Assembly: GCA_035650275.1 (NCBI GenBank)
Contig: DASRHY010000079.1
Location: 8,544-72,543, forward strand
Source: DASRHY01 sp035650275
Lineage (GTDB): Bacteria > Actinomycetota > Actinomycetes > Propionibacteriales > Kribbellaceae
DNA length: 64,000 nt
Direction of reading: 5' to 3'
The translations under genes were made by a program, and so were the position numbers. Position 1 is the first letter of the stretch, and each line of letters begins with the position of its first letter. Of this stretch, positions 58,902 to 64,000 are shown in pieces. The notes under the pieces are model-generated. The model saw only the letters and a program-made list of their open reading frames with translations, searched no databases and was not told the origin of the DNA.

Positions 58902-60353
58902 CTAGCCGGGCCCGACGGCGTACTCGCCTGCGTCGAGCTGGCGCGTGCGCCACCAGTAGTCGAACGTGAACCGCGGCCAGATCGTGGTGTTGCGACCGCG
59001 CTCGTCGAGGTACCAGCTGGCGCAGCCGGACTGCCAGACGGTCGAGTCCAGCTTGTCCCGGATCGCCGAGACGAACCGGTCCTGCACGTCCGGGCGGACC
59101 TCGACGGCGGGTGTGCCGGCGTGCAGCAGCCGGATCGCCTGCAGCACGTAGCGCACCTGCGCCTCGATCATGAACACCATCGACGAGTGCCCGAGCGTGG
59201 TGTTCGGGCCGACGAGCAGGAACAGGTTCGGGAACCCCGCGACGGTGATGCCGAGGTGCGCGGCGTTCCCATCCCGCTTCCACTCCTCGTTCAGGTCGGC
59301 GCCGTCGCGGCCGGTGATCCGCATCCGGGTCAGGCTGCCGGCCACCCTGAACCCGGTGGCGAGCACCAGCGTGTCGCACGGGTGCTCGGTGCCGTCCGCG
59401 GTGACCACGCCGCCGGGCGTGACCCGGCTGATCCGCTGGGTCACCAGGTCGACGTTGTCCCGCGCGAAGGCGGGGTAGTAGTCGCTGGAGAACAGCATCC
59501 GCTTGCAGCCGATCTGATAGTCCGGCGTCAGTCGCGCCCGCAACCCGGGATCGGTCACCTGCTTGTGCAGGTGCCGTCGGGCATGCACCTCGAGCGGCTT
59601 CATCAGCTTCGGGCTGAGCGCGAGCCCGAGCCCGCGCAGCTCCAGCGCGAGGTAGAACGCGTTGCGGATGGCTCGCTGGCCGGCCGGGAACCTGGCGTGT
59701 ACGGCGCGCTCGCGCGGGCCGATCGCGCGGTCCGGCTTCGGCGTCACCCACGGTGCGGTGCGCTGGAACACGGTCAGCCGTTCGACCTGCGGGGCGATCC
59801 GCGGTACGAACTGGATCGCGCTTGCGCCGGTCCCGATCACCGCGACCCGGCGGCCGGTCAGGTCGTGGGTGTGGTCCCAGTTCGCGGAGTGGAACGCGGT
59901 ACCGGCGAACGAGCCGAGCCCCGGCAGGTCCGGGACCCGGGCGTCGTGCAGGGCGCCGACCCCGGTGACGAGCGCCCGCGCGGTGAGCGCGTCGTCACCG
60001 TTGACCTGCACCGTCCAGCTCCCGTCGGAGAACGACGCGCCGGTGACGTCGGCGCCGTACCGGATGTGCGGGGTGATCCCGTACCGCTCGGCGCAGTCGC
60101 GCAGGTAGCCGAGGATCTCGTCCCACGGTGCGAACATCCGAGTCCAGCCCGGGTTCGGCGCGAACGAGAACGAGTACAGGTACGACGGGATGTCGCACGC
60201 GCAGCCCGGGTAGGTGTTGTCCCGCCAGGTGCCGCCGAGGTCGTCGTCCTTCTCGAGGATCACGAAGTCGTGGATCCCGGCCTGCTTCAGCTTGATGCCC
60301 ATGCAGATGCCGGAGAACCCGGACCCGATGATCGCGACCTCGGTCTGCTCCAC
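58902..60353 (-). CDS. Flavin-containing monooxygenase, type I Baeyer-Villiger-like
   Basis: 483 residues from the GTG at 60353 (MEQTEVAIIG). FAD fold IIGSGFSGICMGIKL, the BVMO signature GGTWRDNTYPGCACDIPS, the fingerprint FAGTAFHSANWDHT, NADPH fold VAVIGTGASAIQFVP and LVLATGFRV. This combination indicates insertion of oxygen beside a ketone; shorter FMO-type hydroxylation is an alternative. Substrate unknown. It follows the methyltransferase gene by ten bases. Confidence 0.9.
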   Translation of the reverse strand: MEQTEVAIIGSGFSGICMGIKLKQAGIHDFVILEKDDDLGGTWRDNTYPGCACDIPSYLYSFSFAPNPGWTRMFAPWDEILGYLRDCAERYGITPHIRYGADVTGASFSDGSWTVQVNGDDALTARALVTGVGALHDARVPDLPGLGSFAGTAFHSANWDHTHDLTGRRVAVIGTGASAIQFVPRIAPQVERLTVFQRTAPWVTPKPDRAIGPRERAVHARFPAGQRAIRNAFYLALELRGLGLALSPKLMKPLEVHARRHLHKQVTDPGLRARLTPDYQIGCKRMLFSSDYYPAFARDNVDLVTQRISRVTPGGVVTADGTEHPCDTLVLATGFRVAGSLTRMRITGRDGADLNEEWKRDGNAAHLGITVAGFPNLFLLVGPNTTLGHSSMVFMIEAQVRYVLQAIRLLHAGTPAVEVRPDVQDRFVSAIRDKLDSTVWQSGCASWYLDERGRNTTIWPRFTFDYWWRTRQLDAGEYAVGPG

Positions 60354-60363
60354 GCGGCCGACG

Positions 60364-60948
60364 TTACCCGCCGGCTCGCTGCAGCCGGTACCAGCGCGCG
60401 CTCGCGTCCTGCAGCCGCGGCGGCAGCGCGGCCTCCTCGACATCGGTGAGCTTCCAGCCGCCGAAGATCTCCTCGATGCGCTCCTGCGCGATGCCCGGTG
60501 GCAGCGGCCGCTTTGTGCCGGACTCGAACGCGAACAGCAGCAGCACCGCGTCCGGCTCGGAGACCAGCGCCGCCTCGCGGGCGTACTCGGCCTTCTGCTC
60601 GTCGTCGAGCAGGTGGAAGCAGCCGACGTCGAGCAGGAATCTGAACCCGTCACCGACAACCGCGGACATCCGGGTCACGTCGCCGACCACGAACTCGGCG
60701 TCCATGTTCCCGGCCCGCCCGCGGGCCTGCTTGATCGCGCGCGGCACGAAGTCGACCCCGGTCACCCGCCAGCCGTGCTGGGCCAGCCGGACCGAGTGCG
60801 CGCCCCGGCCGCAGCCGACGTCGAGCGCCTTCCCACGCGCCGGGTCCTCCCGTGCCAGCAACCACTCGATCTGGTTCAGTCCAGGCTCGCCGACCTCCTC
60901 CCACGGCGTGAACCCGAACCGGTACATCAACCGCCACACCAGTGCCAT
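60364..60948 (-). CDS. Class I SAM-dependent methyltransferase
   Basis: 194 residues from the ATG at 60948. Motif I ALDVGCGRGAHSVRLAQHGW, acidic motif GVDFVPRAIKQA, motif II-like FVVGDVTRM and DVGCFHLLDD. It resembles thiopurine/TehB-like small-molecule methyltransferases. An inverted repeat CTAATTCATTAG at 60963 precedes it and a TetR gene lies upstream, so repression by that TetR is likely. Confidence 0.87.
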   Translation of the reverse strand: MALVWRLMYRFGFTPWEEVGEPGLNQIEWLLAREDPARGKALDVGCGRGAHSVRLAQHGWRVTGVDFVPRAIKQARGRAGNMDAEFVVGDVTRMSAVVGDGFRFLLDVGCFHLLDDEQKAEYAREAALVSEPDAVLLLFAFESGTKRPLPPGIAQERIEEIFGGWKLTDVEEAALPPRLQDASARWYRLQRAGG

Positions 60949-60962
60949 GATCCGCCCCTCAA

Positions 60963-60974
60963 CTAATTCATTAG
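60963..60974. promoter_or_regulatory. Inverted repeat in front of the methyltransferase, candidate TetR operator
   Basis: CTAATTCATTAG: 5-bp arms with TC centre, in an A/T-rich promoter-like stretch 15-26 bp before the start codon. Confidence 0.45.
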
Positions 60975-61034
60975 AGTAACACTCCTCCGAATTGCGGTAC
61001 AGGTCAACCCCCTTGCCGCGCAGGGTTGGGGGAG

Positions 61035-61682
61035 TCAGGCGTGGAGCAGCGTGCGGGCGAGGAGGTCGGCGTACCAGTGCTGCCAGGTGTCGCCGGACCA
61101 GCCGCGGTCGCGGACCAGGGAGCGGTAGAGCTCGTGGTCCATCAGGGTCGAGATGACGTCCGCGGCCGCCGGTACGTCGAGGTCGTCGCGCAGCACACCG
61201 GTGTCGGACAGGTGCTGGGCGAAGCGGGTCTGCCCGAAGAGCCGCTGGTCGGTCAGCGTCTTCCACAGCTCCGCGACCTCGGGGTCGGAGTCGGCTGCGG
61301 CTCGCAGTGCGACCAGTACGTCGACGGTCCGTTCGTGCACCTCGCGCAGGTGCGCGGCGAAGATCTCAAGCTTCCGCCGGCCGTCCGGCTCGTCCTCGAT
61401 CCACTGCACGAACGGCCGGTCCATCACCGCGACGGGCTCGTCGTCGCCGGCGATCCGGACGTCGACCAGCTCCTTGAGGATCGCGCGCTTGGTCCCGAAC
61501 ACGGCGTACACGGTTTGCGGCGCGACACCGGCTGCGGTCGCGGTCTCGGCGATCGTGGTGCCCGCGTAGCCCTGGCGCACGAACAGCTCGGCGGCTGCGT
61601 CGAGGATGCGGCGACGGGTCCGGCGCGCCTGCTCCTGACGGCGGCTGCTGTCGTACCGCCGCGGGACGCGGGTGCCGGTCAT
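61035..61682 (-). CDS. TetR-family transcriptional regulator
   Basis: 215 residues from the ATG at 61682 (MTGTRVPRRYD); a start at 61748 is also in frame. HTH: RRRILDAAAELFVRQGYAGTTIAETATAAGVAPQTVYAVFGTKRAILKELVD. The C-terminal ligand domain is unclassified. It is upstream of and on the same strand as the methyltransferase-monooxygenase-phosphatase group and probably controls it. Confidence 0.9.
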   Translation of the reverse strand: MTGTRVPRRYDSSRRQEQARRTRRRILDAAAELFVRQGYAGTTIAETATAAGVAPQTVYAVFGTKRAILKELVDVRIAGDDEPVAVMDRPFVQWIEDEPDGRRKLEIFAAHLREVHERTVDVLVALRAAADSDPEVAELWKTLTDQRLFGQTRFAQHLSDTGVLRDDLDVPAAADVISTLMDHELYRSLVRDRGWSGDTWQHWYADLLARTLLHA

Positions 61683-61761
61683 GCCGCGAGCGTAGCCGAC
61701 CGGCACACGTTCCGTGTCGTCGACGTACCGTCGGACGACGGTGAGCACTCGGTCGGGAACT

Positions 61762-61775
61762 CCTTGTGTGCAAGG
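61762..61775. promoter_or_regulatory. Inverted repeat upstream of the TetR gene at 61035
   Basis: CCTTGTGTGCAAGG: 5-bp arms with a 4-bp spacer, 80 bp before the TetR start. Possible autoregulatory site. Confidence 0.35.
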
Positions 61776-61900
61776 GATTCCGAGTCATCTCTCCGGTAAT
61801 CGGAGACCCGTTGACGACTACGGTCCGTGAGGCGCACGCTCAACGCATCCGAGGGGGTTCGGCTGCGACGCGGGCAACGTGTTCCTGCCCGCCTGAAGCG

Positions 61901-61938
61901 CCCGGTGGCGACGCCCTGGGCGGAGCGTCGCCACCGGG
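61901..61938 (-). terminator. Hairpin terminator after the SDR gene
   Basis: A perfect 14-bp stem (CCCGGTGGCGACGC / GCGTCGCCACCGGG) with a 10-nt loop, ten bases after the SDR stop. No U-tract, as is common in actinobacteria. Confidence 0.75.
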
Positions 61939-61947
61939 TCTGTTCGC

Positions 61948-62769
61948 TCACGCGCGCTGCATCGCGGACCGGGTGATCGCGTCCATCGCGCGGTCCGGCA
62001 CGAACCGCTGCAGCCGCAGCATGATCCGGGCGTTCCGCGGCGCCACATAGCGGGTCTTGGGGCGGCGCGCGGTGGCGGCGTCGGCGATCGCGTCGGCGAT
62101 CACCTCCGGGCCGACCCCGAGCCGCTCGATGGCGGACCGGTGGAACCGCATCAGTTGCTCGGCCTGCTCGGCGTACGCGGTGTCGCCGGACACCTTGGTC
62201 AGCGTCTCGTGCGCGATCCCGCCCCACTCGGTCCGGATCGCACCTGGCTCGATCACCACCACGTCGATGCCGAACGGTCGCAGCTCCATCCGGAGCGCGT
62301 CGCTGAGTCCCTCGACGGCGTACTTCGTCGCGTGGTACCAGCCGCCGAGCGGCTCGGACCCCTTGCCGCCGATCGACGAGACGTTCACGATCCGGCCGGT
62401 ACGACGCTCGCGCATGAGCGGCGTGACGAGCTGGGTCAGCCGGGCCAGGCCGAACAGGTTCACCTCGACCTGGTAGCGGGCCTCCTCCATCGGCACGTCC
62501 TCGACCGCGCCGTACGAGCCGTAGCCGGCGTTGTTGACGAGCAGGTCGATCTGGCCGGTCTCGGCGATGATCCGGTCGACCGCGGCGGTCATCGAGGCGT
62601 CGTCGGTGACGTCCAGCAGCAGCACCCGGACGCCCATCGCCTCGAGGTCGGCCATGCGTTCCACCCGGCGGGCCGCAGCGTACACGGTGTAGCCCAGGTC
62701 GTGCAGCCGGCGGGCGGTGGCCTCGCCGATCCCGGACGAGGCGCCGGTCACCAGTGCGGTCTTGCTCAT
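61948..62769 (-). CDS. SDR family oxidoreductase
   Basis: 273 residues. Cofactor motif TGASSGIGEATARRL, an Arg-Arg after strand two (AARRVERM, NADP preference), NNAGYGSYGAVED, serine in VSSIGGKG and YHATKYAVEGLSDAL. This classical SDR subgroup is often annotated as an oxidoreductase with unknown alcohol or ketone substrate. It is divergent from a TetR gene, with two inverted repeats in the gap, so it is that repressor's probable target. Confidence 0.9.
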   Translation of the reverse strand: MSKTALVTGASSGIGEATARRLHDLGYTVYAAARRVERMADLEAMGVRVLLLDVTDDASMTAAVDRIIAETGQIDLLVNNAGYGSYGAVEDVPMEEARYQVEVNLFGLARLTQLVTPLMRERRTGRIVNVSSIGGKGSEPLGGWYHATKYAVEGLSDALRMELRPFGIDVVVIEPGAIRTEWGGIAHETLTKVSGDTAYAEQAEQLMRFHRSAIERLGVGPEVIADAIADAATARRPKTRYVAPRNARIMLRLQRFVPDRAMDAITRSAMQRA

Positions 62770-62798
62770 CGTCGTTCGTCTCCTTCAGAGTGAGTTGC

Positions 62799-62855
62799 TA
62801 ACTGACTAGTTAGTTCAGTAGAGCACCGGTGAGTCGAGTTGTCAACCAACTGGTT
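62799..62855. promoter_or_regulatory. Two inverted repeats between SDR and TetR genes, candidate TetR operators
   Basis: TAACTGACTAGTTA at 62799-62812 (5-bp arms, GACT spacer) and AACCAACTGGTT at 62844-62855 (5-bp arms, AC centre). Both are rich in AACT/AGTT half-sites and lie in a short A/T-rich divergent promoter of about 105 bp. Confidence 0.65.
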
Positions 62856-62874
62856 AGTTTGGGATGATACCGGC

Positions 62875-63444
62875 ATGGTGAGAGACGCAGCGGAGACGAA
62901 GAAGCGGCTGCTGGAGGCAGCGGTCGCCGAGTTCGCGACGTACGGGATCGCGGGTGCCCGGGTGGACCGTATCGCCGCCCGGGCCGGCAGCAACAAGTCC
63001 TTGATCTACACGTACTTCGGGAACAAGGACGACCTGTTCAACAGTGTCTTCGAGTCGCTCGTGGTCGGGTTCGTGGAGCAGCTGCCACTGGTCGCCGACG
63101 ACCTGCCCGGGTATGCGGCGAGCCTGTTCGACCACTACCAGCAGCGGCCGGAGATCCTCCGGCTGGCGACGTGGTACCAGCTCGAGCGGGCACATCTGGA
63201 CAGACCCCCGGCGGCCGTGACCGCGGCCAACGCGGCCAAGGTCGCCGCGATCAAGCAGGCCCAGCGCGACGGCCGGATCAGCGACCGGATCGGCGCCGCC
63301 GAGCTGCTCGGCCTGGTGCTCGCCATCTCGACGGTGTCCGCCCTCGCGCACCCGGGGGAGACCGCTACGCCCTCGAAGGCGGAGCTGAAGCGGCGCCGGG
63401 ACGCGGTGGTCGTGGCCGTCGAACGGCTGGTGGCGCCGGAATGA
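62875..63444 (+). CDS. TetR-family transcriptional regulator
   Basis: 189 residues from the ATG at 62875. HTH: KKRLLEAAVAEFATYGIAGARVDRIAARAGSNKSLIYTYFGNKDDLFNSVFE. The C-terminal domain resembles the TetR_C_17-like group (HYQQRPEILRLATWYQLER). Divergent from the SDR gene. Its stop overlaps the start of the VOC-domain gene (ATGA), so that protein is co-expressed with the repressor. Confidence 0.92.
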   Translation: MVRDAAETKKRLLEAAVAEFATYGIAGARVDRIAARAGSNKSLIYTYFGNKDDLFNSVFESLVVGFVEQLPLVADDLPGYAASLFDHYQQRPEILRLATWYQLERAHLDRPPAAVTAANAAKVAAIKQAQRDGRISDRIGAAELLGLVLAISTVSALAHPGETATPSKAELKRRRDAVVVAVERLVAPE

Positions 63445-64000
63445 CGACGCGAACCGTGCCGTTGTTGCCCTGCGCATCGATCGACGAGATCGCGGACTTC
63501 TTCGGGCCGCTCGGCTTCGACGTCACCTACCGCCAGGTCCGGCCGAACCCCTACCTCGCGCTGCGGCGCGACGACCTCGAGCTGCACTACTTCGGCATGG
63601 ACGGGTTCCGGCCAGAGGACTCGTACGGAACCTGCTTGGTGCTGGTCGACGACACCGAGCCGCTGTTCGAGGCGTTCGCGGCCGGGCTGCGCGCGTCGTA
63701 CGGGAAGCTGCCGCTGAGCGGGTTCCCGCGGATCACGCGGCCGCGGCGGCGCAAGAACGCCGGCAACCTGAGCGGGTTCAGCCTGGTCGACCCTAGCGGC
63801 AACTGGATCCGGGTTATCCGGGACGCGCCCGCGCAGGAGTCCTCCGGCGGGCGGCTCGCGGATGCGCTGGCCAACGCCGTCGTACTGGCGGACTCGCATG
63901 GCGACGACGCGCAGGCATACAAGATCCTCGCCGGCGCGGTACGACGTGTCGCCGACCCGGACCGGGTCGAGCTGGTCGAGGCGCAGGCCTACCTCGCCGA
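63441..64000 (+). CDS. VOC/bleomycin-resistance-like protein, C-terminus cut by window edge
   Basis: 186 codons are visible from the ATG at 63441; the reading frame is still open at the end. The first ~130 residues look like a vicinal-oxygen-chelate domain (LLPCASIDEIADFFGPLGFDVTYRQVRPNPYLALRRDDLELHYFGM, GFSLVDPSGNWIRVI). A helical, TPR-like extension follows (LADALANAVVLADSHGDDAQAYKILAGAV). Members bind or modify small toxic compounds; the ligand is unknown. Confidence 0.82.
   Translation, partial: MTTRTVPLLPCASIDEIADFFGPLGFDVTYRQVRPNPYLALRRDDLELHYFGMDGFRPEDSYGTCLVLVDDTEPLFEAFAAGLRASYGKLPLSGFPRITRPRRRKNAGNLSGFSLVDPSGNWIRVIRDAPAQESSGGRLADALANAVVLADSHGDDAQAYKILAGAVRRVADPDRVELVEAQAYLA

Overview
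The window is a stretch of chromosome from a high-GC actinomycete. Genes are packed with 1- and 4-base start/stop overlaps and many GTG starts. Family content is typical of multicellular Actinobacteria: XRE/DUF5753 regulators with DUF397 partners, an S-adenosyl methyltransferase of the Methyltransf_19 type, a GAF-ANTAR protein, and a tRNA-Leu(UAA) (bldA type). The L-rhamnose isomerase / fused aldolase-dehydrogenase set would fit Nocardioidaceae such as Kribbella, but that genus is an inference from style and content, not a proof.

Layout. 1-4.3 kb: a minus-strand dipeptide/oligopeptide ABC operon (lipoprotein, two ATPases, cut-off permease), divergent from a response regulator / histidine kinase pair (4.5-6.6 kb). 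6.5-9.5 kb: a MocR-type regulator divergent from an alpha/beta hydrolase and an SDR. 9.5-16.7 kb: a regulatory patch with two XRE/DUF5753 + DUF397 modules, an unknown three-gene cassette, a methyltransferase, a GGDEF cyclase and a GAF-ANTAR protein. A TGCANNTGCA motif recurs in its intergenic gaps. 16.7-21 kb: hydrolase, glutamine amidotransferase, zinc metallopeptidase lipoprotein, an unknown protein and a LacI regulator. 21.3-22.8 kb: a decayed gene remnant, tRNA-Leu(UAA), peptide deformylase and an ACT-domain protein.

22.9-32.9 kb is probably one metabolic theme. It holds 3-hydroxybutyrate dehydrogenase with a GAF/PucR-type regulator, a complete Liv-type ABC importer with an ornithine-cyclodeaminase-family enzyme, and a secreted esterase resembling 3-hydroxybutyrate-oligomer hydrolases. 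33.0-36.6 kb is a two-gene island of lower GC. It encodes a soluble P-loop NTPase whose last codon is TTA and, overlapping it, a membrane-embedded patatin-like phospholipase. This is the best candidate for an undescribed (possibly defence) system.

36.7-52.2 kb is a rhamnoside catabolic locus. A sugar ABC importer, intracellular GH78 rhamnosidase and GH3 glycosidase lie on one strand. A LacI regulator sits in the middle with two LacI-type operators. L-rhamnose isomerase, rhamnulose-phosphate aldolase/lactaldehyde dehydrogenase and rhamnulokinase lie on the other strand, followed by both halves of an aconitase-X enzyme. 52.4-64 kb is general: a Bax-inhibitor-1 protein, a DUF4287 protein, an SGNH hydrolase, a leaderless cystathionine beta-synthase, an MFS exporter behind a near-perfect SoxR box, a tyrosine phosphatase, a Baeyer-Villiger monooxygenase, a methyltransferase, two TetR regulators, an SDR and a truncated VOC-domain protein.
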